Shown here: piece after piece, positions 11,301 to 26,300 of the stretch
How positions within the stretch are numbered: position 1 is the stretch's first letter
Layout of the letters: each line of letters opens with the position of its first letter
Origin: Candidula unifasciata
Lineage: Eukaryota; Mollusca; Gastropoda; Stylommatophora; Geomitridae
Assembly (NCBI GenBank): GCA_905116865.2
Contig: CAJHNH020008455.1
Coordinates: forward strand, 1,062,580 to 1,126,579
Direction of reading: 5' to 3'
Length of the DNA: 64,000 bases
Position numbers and translations under genes: made by a program
The notes under the pieces: generated by a model
Database searches by the model: none
What the model was told of the DNA's origin: nothing
Seen by the model: only the letters and a program-made list of their open reading frames with translations

Positions 11301-14300
11301 GCCAGCAAACTCCCTCTTTCATTCCCTTGCACTCCTTTATATCCCAGATAGTAAGACACATGACGACGATGATGACTTTCTAATTATAATACTTTCTAGA
11401 CTCATCCAAGTGGTATAGTTATCGGTTAAATAGTTAGAACTGCTACTGCATTCATTCTACATCTCTGGGGACACTATTCACTGTGGTAACCTTCCATTCA
11501 TTCACTTTGCACATACCATCAATGACATTCCTCGTTTTCACTATCTTTTTTATGACTTTCCCGAGATACAGGGTTCTTATACTTGGTCTTCTGGTTGCCT
11601 CAACTTGAACATTGTGTCGAGTTTCTCTGATGCTATAAATTTTCAATTTGTTCTTAGTCTACCTTGTGGGTTCTCTACCGTCTTTTCCTATTTGTCTTGC
11701 ATAATATGAAGTCACAAGGTACTCTATTTTTTTAAATGATTAAACCATTTTTTTTTTTTGCTTTGCTGTCATTTAGCAAATGACTTTGTTGACGTTTTTT
11801 GTGTGTGCCAATCTCATTCCTGATTTTATCGCTTTTGATCACTCCCAAAGCCTTTCTCAGACATATTTCAGTTTTTAATTTTCTAGCCTAAAAATAAATT
11901 CTGATTTGCTGCTGTGTATATGATGTGATTGTTTCCCTGGCTGTGAAAAGTACAAAGTCATATCCACAAACTAAAACCTTATAAAGCAATTAAGGGTTCT
12001 AACTGGAGCTGATTCATACATCTGTCACTGATGCACAGCACACATACCATTCATCTTTTGCTTTCTTTTTGAACAGGACTAAACTACCAGACCCATCATC
12101 TGAGGGCTATGAAGAGAAGGAAAAGTTTGCCCAGAGGCTTGCAGAGGAAATCGAACACAGCGAGGTATACCAGGCCAGAATAGCAGAAGAGTTGAAGGAT
12201 GGCGATGAAGAGGCACTGTTTTCAGCTGTCCACAGAGGAAATGAGCCGGGTGCACATTCATCTCGACATCAGGGGTCGAGCGCTGGCAGTGGAAAAAATA
12301 AGTATGTCTGCCACATTTCATTTAAGAAAAAAAATACAGATTGTTTTTGTTTTTAAACATTTAAATTCCATTAAAAAAACACTTGATTGGTTTTTTTGCA
12401 TTTTTGTTGAGACTTGAGCTCTGCACAAAACAGTTGCCTTGCCAGTTTAGATTGTGATTAGTTTGAATGAATGAATGAAACTTTATTAATCAGTGGTCAC
12501 AAATTGGGCACATAGACCCATTTTACATTCGACCCTTCTGTACACTCATCTTTCACACATCAGTTGGATTGTTATGTCCATTTGGCAGAATACATAGCGT
12601 GAACGATACAAAAGCACGGATGGCAAAGAAATAACTCAAATAAACATACATGCCTACATACATACACACACACTCTTATACCTAAACAACAACAGTTCAA
12701 ACATGCATGCATACATACGCATACCCATGTATACGCTAATTTATATAACACTCGTACATAAACAAGCATTGACATATACATATCACTCTGAGATACTACA
12801 CATACACTCTCACGCTTATCCCTTGTGCTTACTTACTACACCTAAGCACTCCTATATGTTAATGACAACATATTCGGAAACAACGGGTTTTATGCTTTTC
12901 ATGGTGATGGTGTTAAATTTCTTTTTTAAAAGTTATTCTATATTTCTTTTTAGTTACATTGCCCCAGCACTGAGAGAAGAAGGTGAACAGACAATGAGGA
13001 ATGATAGCTACAGAACCCAAGGCCGAGGGCCACCTCATTCAGCAGGACACTCCCAACAACCACCCCAGCATTCTCATCAAAACATGCAGCAGACAGCAAG
13101 ACAGATGAACAACCAGTTCCACAGTTCCCCTCCTGCTGGGGGCCCAATGAACCGCAGCAGTACCAGCAGCCACCGCCGCTGCACCCAGGCATGCAGCAGC
13201 ACGCACCCCCAGGAGTCTCGCAGCACCACCAGCAACACAGACCCCCGCCACATCATCACCAGCAGCCAGTGTCGCCCAGCCAGCACCCTGGCAAGCCTCA
13301 CCCACCTCATTCCTATTCTCAGAATGCCCCGCCTACATCCTCCCCATTAGCATCTCAGTCACATCAGCTCCCACCCCAGACCCAGCATCCGCCTCCACAG
13401 AAGCTGGGTGCACATTACAAGCAGTCGCCCATCCAGCAGTCTGCCAGTATTAGAGGGGCAAGTGTCAACGGGCCTTTGGGACCGCCCCCAGTTACTCAGG
13501 ATATTCGGCAAACAGTACCTTTACCTACCAACAAAGGTAAGATGTGCAGTTTTCACCTGGCAAATACTCCACATATAATTAGGCATAAAAATCAATCCTT
13601 TTGGCTGCAACACATTAATCACATTGTGAAGTTAAACTAGCTGTGGTCAGATCCGTAAAATGAACTCTCTTGTTTTATGTAAACAAAACAAACACATGAT
13701 AAATTTGAACTGAAATTTTGCTGATCTTGCATTTCTGGTGGAGAGCTGCATACTCTAACTTGACAAGATTGTTTGTGTATTTCTGCCAAAGTATTCAGTT
13801 GTATACTTCATCATGTGTTGATTTAACTCTAGTAATGCACCTGACAAGATACAGTGAAAAAAGCTGGGAAATAAATTGTGCAGTGTGTTGCTTGTATCTG
13901 CATTGTTTAAATTTGCAATAGGATACCATTGTTTTAAAATACTAACTCGGTAATGTCAGTACCGAAGGTCCTCGGCGACTGATTGCTGTACATTTATACC
14001 AGCATAAGTCAGAAACTGGACAGTGCATTTGAAATCATCCCTGAGGCCCTATAGTTTGTTTTTGCAAGGTCACTCCTGAGGACCAGATTTCTTCTTTCTG
14101 ATGCAAACTTTAGGCAGTCTTGTAAGACATGCTGTAATCTCTTGGTTTTGTTGAATGTCTGTAGTACTGGCATTTCATTCATCTCTTGGGTTTGTTGTGT
14201 GTGCAGTACTATCATTTCATTCATCTCTTGATTTTGTTGTATGTTTGCAGTACTATCATTTCATTCATCTCTTGATTTTGTTGTATGTTTGCAGTACTAT

Positions 14301-17300
14301 CATTTCATTCATCTCTTTGATTTTGTTGTATGTTTGCAGTACTATCATTTCATTCATCTCTTGATTTTTTTGTATGTTTGCAGTACTATAATTTCATTCA
14401 TCTCTTGCTTTTATTGTATTTGTGTAGTACTAAAATTTCATTCATCTCTTGGTTTTATTGTATGTGTGTAGTATATCAGTTCATTCATGTCTTGATTTTG
14501 CTGTGTGTCTGTAGTACTATCATTTCATTCATCTCTTGGTTTTGCCAGAAGCAGAGAAATGTGCTGAAGTGACCAGTCCAACAACACCCCAGGTTGAGAG
14601 CCAGCAGGTCTACCATCAGAAGCCACCGGTGTTAGGTCCACCACCTGCCTCAAGCTCTGCAGGTGGTCAGAAAGTTCCTGAAGCCCACATGTCAGCATCA
14701 TCATCGTCCAGTTCTCTTGTTGATGCTCAGCAAGTAGGGTCGCACCAGATTCCTCCTGCAACCCAGGCAGCTCCCGCACCTGACAGACGAGTAGGTCGAG
14801 GAGCAGAAACTAGTCCAGGCATGTTTTCATTATATTCTTTTCTCTGCTGCTAGTGGTGTTCATCCATCCAACCTCTGACGTCCTGTCTTACACCAGCAGC
14901 TGGTAAATTAGGCAGTAAAGACAGTTGGTGTTTGCTGCCATTTAAGATTTATTAACAAATTTCCTTCAAAGTCGGAGTCCTCAGCCTGGGAGACGAGGAA
15001 CCAACAGTCTGCATATTAAAAAGCCAGGTCTTTAATATAATTGTGCCTACAAAACTAGAAAGTTCTGGAACAAGGCTTAAAATTTAAGAAGATGATGAAC
15101 AGCTAGAAGTTTCTGTCAGAGTTTACAGCCGGAGAATGCTAAGAAGAAGAAGTCTAACTGGGGCCTTTGCAAAATAGAAGGTATTAAATTGTGTAACAGA
15201 AGCACAAGTGTGAATCTTTGGGAAAGAACTAAACAAATTAGGAGGTGAGGAAAAGATGCTGGCTCTGGAAAGGATGCTGTTTGAGAAAACCTGATAATAT
15301 AGTAATAAAGTCCTTGTTTAGGAACTCAAAGGGTTAAAGGTATTAGAAGATACAAAAAACAAAGAAGAGAAGAGAATTAGTGAAGAGATGATGTAAATGA
15401 GAAAGGGAGACCATGGAGTGAGTTGCACATTGTGGCAAAAAAAATGGGACAGTTTGGTTGAGGCCTTATTTTGTTCCATTTAGGGATAAAGGGCACACAA
15501 AAAAGAATTCATATTTTTAGTTTTCTTGGTTTTGTTTTGAAGCTACAGATGTGGGAGCATCCCCACTGATAAAAGACATACGTTTCTTATTCATTAAATA
15601 TGTTAAAATGTACATTGACGTAAATTTTTCCCACCTTCCAATTGTCTTGCAGAAGAAAGAAACAAGATAGGGCAGTCTTTACATGATTTCCAAAAGAATT
15701 TCATTTTGGTAAGTTTCTGTTCTGTTGACATATGTAAGTCTACCTACCCCCTTTCTTACCCCCAGTAGAGCAATAGACCCTCAACCAACTCAAAGTCGTT
15801 TTATCCTTCGCTGTCGCATGCCGCTCTCCTCACGCTCTCCTTATCTTTTTAACTTCTCTCTAGCTCCCTTTCCATGTTTTTTTTTTTAAATTGTTTTTTG
15901 TTTTTCTTTATTTCTATATCTTGTCGGTTCCAGTGCAAAGATATTCTAGTTGTATTATTCTCAGGTTTTCTCAGCGTGTGTCCTATCCAAAGCCAGCATC
16001 TTTTCTTCAACTCTTAGGATGCTGGAACTTGTTTAGTTCCCTCCCAAAGCTCTACATTAGTGATTCTATCATACCATTTAGTTTCCATTTAATCAATGTT
16101 TGTAGTTTATTAGTAATTGCTTTAGTCTCTGTGATTATTCCCCCCCCCCCCCCCCCCCCCCCCAGGTATAGAGGACCCCTTTTCTGCTTGTGGCGATCAG
16201 CTGGTTAGGCTCATGCTTTTTTTTTAAAGACCATACAGACTGTTTAGCCTGCAGCACTCAGTGCATGATGTAGTCAGCATCGTGCCAGCTGCCTTTATTT
16301 CCCAGGACATTACCTGGTACCTATTTTATACTGGGTGGGTTGAGCTGGGAGCAGGGCTGGATTAACAATGAAGTGCAATATGTGCATGGAGAAGGTGGGC
16401 ACCACATGCATTTTTTGTCATAGCCTTGGAAATGTTCCATAACTTTAGGAATACAAAAAAATTGGAATCCGATAAACTGCCCATGGTCCATGGAGGCTCA
16501 CATGATTGTCCTTGTCTTAGTTTTGCTCCTGTCAGGTATCCCATTCTGTCATCCACTGAGAATGAGACTGCAGAATTCTAGTAGCTCACTGAGTGTCCAG
16601 CATGCTCACAGGCAACATGTAATGGCATCCATCAGTCCCTGGGGACTATAGAGTTGTGCTGCTGGCTTTGGGAATAGCTTCTGCTGTGACTGTTAAAGTC
16701 TGAAGTTTCTGCCACATGGGACAATTTTAGGCAACAACCCACGTTGTGCTAACATTGAAACTGCTGTAAGTTTCTGCCACATGGGACAATTTTAGGCAAC
16801 AACCCACGTTGTGCTAACATTGAAACTGCTGTAAGTTTCTGCCACATGGGACAATTTTAGGCAACAACCCACGTTGTGCTAACATTGTAACTGCTGTAAG
16901 TTTCTGCCACATGGGACAATTTTAGGCAACAACCCACGTTGTGCTAACATTGTAACTGCTGTAAGATTCTGCCACATGGGATAACAACAGGAACAACACA
17001 CATTGTGCTAACATTGTAATTGTTGTAAGTTCGGTTTCAATAAATAATTTATTAAATTGTTTATTATTGTTTTTATTTTGAATTATGTAAATTGGGGTGG
17101 GGGGGGGGGGGCAGAATTTTTTAATCGCTGAGGGCCTCTACGGGTTTTTATCGGGCCCTGCCTGAAAGCCATTGTCCATTTTTTTAAAAACCGCTTAAAT
17201 GCAGATTTTAACTCTAGATATTTTAGTTATCAGATACGCTTCTAGCCTCTATGCTCCTTTTTGATTATTCATTTAGTCTTTTCTTCTTTAAAGTCATTGT

Positions 17301-20300
17301 GGACACTATTTGAGATGTAGCTCAGTTTTTGTGTGTGTCATGTTTATTGCCTGATCATTAAACCTCTTCACTTTTACCTTTATGCATTTTATGTTTAATC
17401 TGGTAGTTCTTTTATGAAGACTGGTTGTCACAATTATTTGTTCTTGCATTACTGTTGTGTTAAGCTTCTTATTCATTTATGTTTCTTATTTTTCTGTGTA
17501 TGACAACAGCCATGCTAAACTTTCATCTGTGCTTGAGTTACAAACAGGGCTATGTGTCTAAGGTCAGCACCAGTCTCTCGCAGCTTGTCTTGCGATATAG
17601 CTCTTTTAGGGTCCAGATCTCCAAACTCTGCTGGGAAGAAAATCGTGCAGTCAAGCAGGGGGAGGGTGGTTTCTGCTCCGCATTCACAGGTGGCAGATTC
17701 TTTTATGTCTTTTCTATGCTTCTAAGATCACAATGTCTTGTCCGAAGCCTAAAATTATTTAAAGTATTTCTCTTTTTTGACCTTTAACACTCTTTTAGCT
17801 ACGTCATCTGCAAATTTTAAGCACATTTTTTTGCTCGTTCAGGAGTCCAATGGAGGAACCTCACAAGAACCAGTGAGACAAGATGGCATAATTGACAGCT
17901 CTGCTGTGTCTACATCTCCTACAACTTCCAATGTGGGAACAACGACAACTACAGCTGCTGCCCCTGAAGCACCAGCACAGCCCACAGAACAGGCAGCAGA
18001 AGTCTTGGCTAAAGCAGAAAGTCTGGAGGAGTCTCAGTCAGCACAGTAAGGCACTACACAATATCTGTCTGAATCTTCTTCTTGTCGTTGTTGGCGTAGG
18101 AGGGGGGCTTCAGGTGAACATTTTAAAAGTGTGATAGAAGTTTTCAGTAACGGTGCTATTGTCTTGCAACCCGTCACTGCAATTGTTGTTAAGGATGTCA
18201 AGAATGTTAAGCATGTGACATCATTGTGTAGATGAACACAGTGATGTCATAATGAGAATTTAAAGATGGTTTTCTTTTGAGATTTCAATCGCACTTTTGT
18301 AATTTTTGTCACACTTATAAGGTTTTTCATGTGAAACCCCCCTCATAGTAGGCATTGACAGGTGATTTCCTTTACTTCTGGTCTGCTGGTTTTTTCTGTT
18401 CAGGGTATTCCTTATCGAAAGGGTGTCTGTAATATCCTGAGATGAAAACAGGACATTTCATTATTTTGAGCAGAGAACATGACAGCCAGTCAGTTTAACT
18501 CCACCGTTTTTTTTGGGAGGGGCCTAAAAAAAAAACCCCACCCCACGCCGCCGCTCAACAAAGATATAATGCGAACCATCATTGTGACTCAGACAAAATA
18601 TGCTCTTTTTCTTCTTTGCGTTCGGTTTTTGTGTGCTCTGATCAGACCATCAGGTGGGTTGCCTCTATGAACTCGTATGTCAGTAGCAGGTCCTGCATGG
18701 TTCCCCATAGCTTGCTCTGCACACTTTGCTTTTGAGGCCAGGTGAATTTTAGGCATTAAGAGTATCTAAAACTATTTAAATCTAAGACCTAGAGATATAA
18801 CTATAAGGTTATGTTCTGTTCTCTTGCTGATACCTCGATTTGTATAAAATTAGACAATTGGAGTATGGACAGGGCGGCCGGGAGATACCTTAACAAAAAC
18901 TGGACAGTGCTGGTGAAAACAGGACATGTGATCACCCTAGTTATCAAGTTTACAATCTTTCACTGCCCTGTGTCATCCACACTTGAGGATGCTGCTATTG
19001 TGCAGAAATGGTATTTAAATGTGAAAAAATGATATTAATTGAATGAAATTTCTTTCTTTCAATGCCATGAAATTTCATTATCTGTTAACACATAACTGAA
19101 TTTTTTTAATACAGGAAATCCAAACTCAATCCAAATGCAAAAGAGTTCAAACCAGTAAGTACTTTAAATAATCATTTTTATGGAAGAGGGGAGGAGTTTT
19201 AAATTTATGAATCTTTTTCCTGTCTATCGGCTATAAACTTCTGTGCAAAATTCTGGTTCTTTGTCCACTTTGCTCCAGACCCTGAGTGTTGTACACACAT
19301 CTCTTTTACAGATCTGATTTATTTGAATGCAGACTGTTGGTACCTGACTCTCAGGCAGATGCACTCAGACTTCAAAGAAGCCTCCAGTTAGTGGACTCTT
19401 ATGACATACTTGTTGGCGAGACAGTAGGTCTGTTCTTGTTTTTCCCATGTGGCCTGGAAACTCACACTGGGAAAATGTATGAATAATTTTATTTTAAAAA
19501 CTATGTTTACCCCCCCCCCCCCCCCCAGCAGGTCTTGAAAATTTAGGGCCGCATGGCTGAGGCAGTCACTATCTACTGTACGTATGCTGAGAAAGGTGGA
19601 GACAAGCATGCTCCGTGCAGAGTGGCAAGCATCACTTCAGAGGTCCCGGTTAGTTAGCATCCTTTGGATATTTTCTCCAGATCATGCTGGTGTTTTGGAA
19701 AATGAGCAGACAGTTCTTCAGAGCCCGTGATGATATGTTTGTGCCTCTGCACTGTTCACTCACTCCCAAAGGAACTTTACAGAATATAGCTTGAGATGCA
19801 GAACCAGCCGGTCTGCATGTTCATTTTCCAACACATCAGCATGCCCCTGGAGAAAAAATTCAAAGTATGCTGCCTACCCTGGATCTCTAAAGCAGTGTTT
19901 GCCATTTCGCATGAAGCAAACCTGTCTCCACCCTTCTCTTCTTGCTATGTGAGTCATTTACAGTGTCATGTGCGTTCAACTGGTTTTCAAGCCATCTGAA
20001 GGCAGCACAGCAGTGACTGCCTCCACCTCCATTCTCATCATGAAATCAAATGCCAGGCTTTGTTGCTGTAAGCGACATCCATTCACTTTTGCTGTAAACC
20101 CCCAGGCACTGCCTCACAAAATAAGACCAATATATATATAGAGAGAGAGAGAGAATTACATTACCTGGGTTGGTACTGTTAAACTTCTTATCTGCCATGC
20201 CCACTGACCAGTTCCTGACATAGTTAAATGTGATTAGATCTTATTGGAATACAAAAGTTCTAGAAGTTTTATCTGTTTTGTGGTCATGCATTGAGAACTG

Positions 20301-23300
20301 TGTTTGTTATTTGAAAATCTATGTGTGTGTCTTTTTCACCTGTACTTTTAATTTTAACTATTTTGACAGTGATAGTTTTTTAGTGTTACAAAACATGTTT
20401 AATTGTTGTTTCTTTTTATGTCTTTTATCAGAAAACACAGCCAGTCCAGATTGAGACTCAGTCTCCCTCTCCACAGCCTCGCAGTTCGCCTCATATACAA
20501 CAAATGGTGAATTATTCTCCACAACAAACAGTTCTAGTTCCATATAATTACATCATGGCCAATCCATTAAATGCTCAGAGAAAAAGAGGTGAGATTTGAC
20601 TGTATACTTATGTGCACCTCCCACCACTTGTCTCACAGTAAACTTTAAAATTAAAATATCTTTTAGTTGTGAAGATAAAAGTAGTCCTAATGCAGATCCT
20701 GCCATTTAGATATGAAATGTTAAACTTTTGTTTATTCTTGATATAGTCTTGATATAACCCTTAGTTCAATTTCCTGCACAATCAAAATGTATGAGATATG
20801 GGATGTCTGGTAGTATAAACAAGTAAAGCACCCTTTCTGTGTTCTTGATGCATCATGCCCATATATTTTCTTCCTTCTTCTTCTTTCTTCTTCTTTTTCT
20901 TCTTCTTCTTTGTGCTCACCAGCTGTAAACTGTGGTGGAAAGTTCTGATTGTTCATCTATTTTTGGACTGCAGTCATGTTCCAGAACCTGAGTGTTGCGT
21001 GTGCATATGTTTGACAGATCTGACTCATGAGAAGAACTGATTGCCCACGTCAGGAGACAATTTATGTTTTTTGGTAATATCATAAGAAGGAGAAAACTGG
21101 AGTACTTAATGACCATGGGAAAGTTAGAGGGGAAAGTGAGGAGGAGGGATACCAAGAAAGAAGATCCTGGACACTTTGACATTATGGCATGAAATATCAT
21201 CTGTGTCAAAATTGATTGAAAGACAGAAGGTTGTGGATAGACATGACTACCAACGCCAGATGACATTGACTAAGAAAATAAGTGGAGAAGAAGGGAATAG
21301 GTCACAATGTTTAGGTAATTGTCTGGGTAAAAATTTGTGGAGAAGAAAGGAATTGGTCCCCCTCAGCTCATATATCATAGCCTAGAATATATGACAGCCT
21401 AAGGAACCGCAGTAGTGTAGACACTTGCCTACTGGCTCGAAGGTCTAGGGTTTGAATAATTATTGAATGAGATTTTTAAAAAGAATTGTTTTGTTGACCT
21501 TGGCTTCCAGGTCCATCCAGCCTAAAATGGCTACCGGGTAGTGTTGTAGTAAGTAAATATGATTGTCATGATGATTACCGCATCATTCCTTGAGTGCCAA
21601 TTGTTCTATAAAAAATACAAAGGGTCAGAGAGAATTATTGCTGAGGTTTTAAACTGTTGTTATAAAGCAGGTAATGGATAAACTCATGTGGCGTCTTAAA
21701 ATGTTCCAAAACATTTTATTGGAAAGATATAAAACCGAATCAAAAGTAGATCAGCAAGCTTCACAATATAAGACTAACAAAAAGTGAATGTTGCATCTAC
21801 AGAGCCTTCATTAGCGCATACATAAATCAAACAAAACCACATGAATACACAAAATCTTTGACGTATCCTGAAGCTACCACGTTGATGTCTTGCCAGTGGA
21901 ATGAAGAGACACCTGTGGTCCCAAGCATAAATATATTCCCGGAATGCCAAGGGCCGTAACTCATGAATTTTTTAAATAAAACTGCTGACAGTTCATTCCC
22001 CTGGGTGTTAAGGTTCCCATTGTGAATATAAAGCGGTTCTCAGAAACTTGCAGACTCCTGGCGTGAATGGCTAGATTCAATGGCTGTCCCCTACATGTCG
22101 TGGACACCTTGGTGATCCTGACATTTGAAGTGCAAAAAAATATATATTTTTTTTAGTTTTAGACTTTTACCTTAGTACACTTCCATCTAGGCACCGTTTG
22201 TAGCTCTGATGATGTCTAGATAGTATTTAGTCTTCCGCCACATCTTCTGATCACATCCAGAGTTCTGTTGCAATTGCTGCAATACCCTCTCTCTAAGGTA
22301 TTGAATGTTCTTTATTTTCCCAGCGCAAATTTTAAGCCGCAGGGTCACCAAAATATTGTTAAACTTGTTTAAAGATTCTTAGATGCTGCATACATATTTC
22401 CATTAACCTTTTCGCCCTGCGGAGCCGAAAAACGAACACTTTCAGTTGGGTCCAATTTCCCGTAAATGATGGAGATGTATGCAATTTAATGCTTCGCCCC
22501 ATACGTGTTTACCGTACACCTCTTTCATATTTTCATATATCTTTATATATTTTGAAAAAATAATTTAGAAAGGTCGATAAAACAAATTTTTAACAAATTA
22601 GTTAGAGGCCTGCGTAGAAATTTTTTGTGTTTACATTTCTTTTTTTAAATTAGTTAAGGGAGTGAAAGGGTTGAATACCTCTTTTATAGTATCAGTTTAA
22701 AATCCTGGCATTTATTTTTGATGACTCCGTATAGGTCTAGTCCTATATGCCTAATGCACTAGATGCATGAAAAGTTCAAGCCCCAGTATCTGCTAATGTG
22801 CTGAGAAGACAAAAACGGGAGCATGCTCAGTAGGAGAACACCAATCTTCAGTAGCAGTCCCTCTGTTTATTCCCTAGACGACCTGGGCAATGACTCCTGG
22901 ACCTTCTCCGGCTGTGCTGATTGAACAAGACAAGACATGGGTATAGCAATAGGTGCTGAGGTCATGGTGCTCGCTGCAAGTGTGTGATAGCAAATTAACT
23001 GCCTACCTACAAGAGCCAGAGCGATAAATGGATGGTCAGTTTTTCTAGAGACTTTGGTCAGACGGACTTTGTCAGCAGGAGTTGCTCTTGCAAATTTTGA
23101 CTTTCAGAGACAGGACAATTATTTTGCATGAGAGATTTGGGCCAATCTTCTCTCAATGTTGTTTTACCTTTGGTAACTTGTTTGTGGGTCACCTATATTT
23201 GCAGCCACTGTCTCTCTGGGTGCTGGAGTTGATCTAGCTGCCCATCAAGTCACCGGACAACCGTTGCTAGCTACACAACCACACAGCATGATGTATTTAC

Positions 23301-26300
23301 AGCCTGCGGGACAAGCTCTGCCTGCAGCCTACCAGGTCTGTGTTTGTTTGTTTGGCTGTGTGTATATCTCTCTGTATAGCTATAGGATATCAGCTGTAGC
23401 TGTTTAGTTGATTCAGTGCTGCTTTTCTCTCAGTTTTTATAGCCATACGAAGCTGTTGGCAGAGTTTTATATTGCCAAGACAAGACTGCACAGATGACCA
23501 GGAAGAATATGTGAGGGGCGTTACAAAGATGGTGCTCAGAAATGTTTTCTCACACACTAGAATGTATGACCTTCACTGACTATGTAACTGTTGTCATTTA
23601 CTCGTCAGAAATGTCTTATCTCCACCCACTGTTAAAAGCTGGCGCCAACTTGAAACAAATGCTTGTACAGATTGCCAGTATGAGGTGTTTTCTGTTCATG
23701 TAGACATTAGTTCACAGCATGAGTAATATCTCAGCTTTATATCTCCACTTTCTAAAGCTTTACCTCTCTGACCCCAGCAACCAATAGTGCCCCTGTTGAG
23801 TTGCACAACTTTTATACACAGCACCCGCATGTTTATGAAGGCATGTTTATGTTTATGAATGCATGTTTACAACAGTTTGCTGTTTGTGACACACATTGTC
23901 CGTATTTTCTGCTTTAACAGAATGACGCAACTGTTTTTGTCTGAATAAGCGTTATTTCATGCATATGATATTGATATTTCAAAAAGGCAATATGCAAAAT
24001 ATCATGTTTCTGTCTTTATTGTCTACTGAGGGGAAAATGTGATGCATAACATTATGAATGCCCCTTGATATGGACAAATTATGCTTTACAGATAAAATAC
24101 AATTGCTGTGTGAAAGATAAATGTTTGGAAGGGCCTAATGTAAAACAGCTTTAATGTGAAATTCATGACCCTTTGAAAATAAAGTTTATTTGTACATGCA
24201 CCTGCAGGCACATATACACACACTTGTCTTCTTCTTTGCGTTCACCGGCTGTAAACTGCTGCGGAAAGCTCTGGGTGTTTGTCCACCTCTGGACTTTAGT
24301 CTTGCTCCAGAACCTGAGTGTGGCGTGCGTATCCATTTAGCAGATCTGGTTTATTTGTATGCAGACTTGTGGTCCCTTGCCTTTCAGGCAGATGTACTCT
24401 GACTTCGAAGGATGTCCACAATTTGTCAACTCCTACCACAATCTTGTTGGGGAGGAAGTGGGTCTATTGTTGTTTTCTCTACAAGGCTTCGGAACCCACA
24501 CAAAGAACACACACTTATGTAGTAAATAATATTTATCAATGACACCTGCATAGTTGTATGGTTGGTCATGCCCTGTTACTGAAAGTTTCTTGCAGAAGCA
24601 GGATATAATATTTTAAATGTTATCTCCCGACAGTTCTACTCATCACAGATGATCAGCCCTCGTATGATGGCCCCTGGCTCACTGTCTATGGCCCAGGCCG
24701 GACAAGTGGCTGGCATGGAACAAGCAGCCTCACAGCATCAACCTCAACCTGTCTTCAGTAAGTGTAATGTGGTTGCAAGACAGACAAGTGGTGCCCAGAA
24801 AATTGTCAGCACAAAATAGGTTTTTGGAGAATGTACATATTAGAATGCCTGCAGAAAATGAAAACGTCGACCGAAAGGTGCATGTGTTGCAGCCATGTTG
24901 TAAATGGTCACAACGCGTCTACATCTTCAGATAAACGCAGAAGAAGAAGACCACCTTTATTAAAAGCTTTAGTCTAAGGCTAAAGGGGCACAGGTTTCAG
25001 GGCAGTGCTTATAAATAAATAGATGTTGAATTTCGAGTTTTCTTTTGTGGGTTTCTGAACTCCATTGGAGACTGGGGAGGGAAGGAACCACTGGCTCCCA
25101 TGTCATGAAAAGCAGGATCAAAGTCCAGAAGTGTTACTTATATCTTGTGCCCATCTTCCTGAAACCTGGTTCCTGCTACCATGCCCTCTACAGTTATAGC
25201 AACAGATGGAGTAAGCAGCACTGAAAGAACATGCAACGAGGAGGCTAATCCGGTCAACTAAAGTCGGAGGTGCTGGCTGAAAGGCGTAAATATCGCGGCC
25301 ATACTGTAAACGGACACACATCTTCGGATGAACGCAGAAGAAGAATAAGAAAGAACAAGCAGAGTAGCCAAAACAAAGAGGGCTTTCCACTATTTAAACA
25401 TTATAGGTTGGGACTTGAGTTGTTAAGATGTCAGATTCTGTTATAAACACACACAGATCCACACCAGGGTTACAGTTTATGCACTGTGCAGTGATTCTCA
25501 TTATGTGATCCATAAGGGGATAGATACTGAAGGACCAATTTAAAAAAAAATAAACACAAAAACTGGCCTGCAGTCTCCACAGTGAAGATTGGCTACAGTG
25601 TACCAACGGCTGTCTTTGGAAGTATTACTAGGTGAGAGCCTAATCTGTTTGGCTGTGGCTTTTATCCACTGGAAAAACAGCGAGAACTGATTAACTGATT
25701 TATAAAACGAAAGGAATTACTGTCTGCAAAGATTTAGCCGTAGTACTCGAGGATCATGAACTTGTTAACTAATTCAGGACTACATTTTTTTTCCTGGGGT
25801 TTGGACGGCATTAATTTTGAGCAGAACCTATTTATTGTAGCATGAGAAAGCTAAAATCTTCCTGAAAGAAAAAGTATTGGTTGTGAAGGGACATATAATG
25901 TATCAATTTAAAGAGAAATGAATGCAGAATAGATCTAAACTATTTAAATATCAGTATTGCAACAAAATATTTTTAAAATCACACAACATTGTTAGGATGT
26001 TAGACACATATAAAGATTATTTACCCAAAAATGTTGTGCTTACCTTACTTTTTACTTGTTCAACAGCACTACTATCCATTTTTAAGAATTCACATTATTT
26101 CTGTGTTCAATTATGTATCAGCTAGTCTTTATTTGAAACAATAATTTAAATGCTTTAAATGTTACGACAATTTTTGTATGACAATTAGGATTTCACAACA
26201 ACCGAAATTGGGAAAACAGCTGATCGAAACTTGATCCGATTAAAATTTTTCTTCTTCTTCTTCTTCGTGTTTACCAGCTGTAAACTCTGGCGGAAGGTTC

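Larger units (their letters stand above)
9947..12076. other. ATXN2 intron with repeats
   Basis: Holds a partial GAA-tailed element (10325-10485) and a LINE tail (10640-11160). Nothing recognised at 9960-10320 or 11170-12060 apart from AT-rich sequence. Confidence 0.6.
20589..23204. other. Long ATXN2 intron with several relics
   Basis: Holds a GAA-tailed element (20872-21028), a LINE tail (21030-21290), a SINE-like piece (21400-21560), a possible MITE (22403-22674) and, at 22735-22785, the 3' blocks of the tRNA SINE seen at 52300 (GTATAGGTCTAGTCCTATATG). Nothing recognised at 21570-22400 or 22800-23200. Confidence 0.6.

Noticed and set aside
12703..12950. Extension of the ATXN2 exon upstream of 12954 (frame open from 12703)
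   Set aside because: This is microsatellite sequence; the splice acceptor CTTTTTAG at 12953 and phase agreement place the exon start at 12954.
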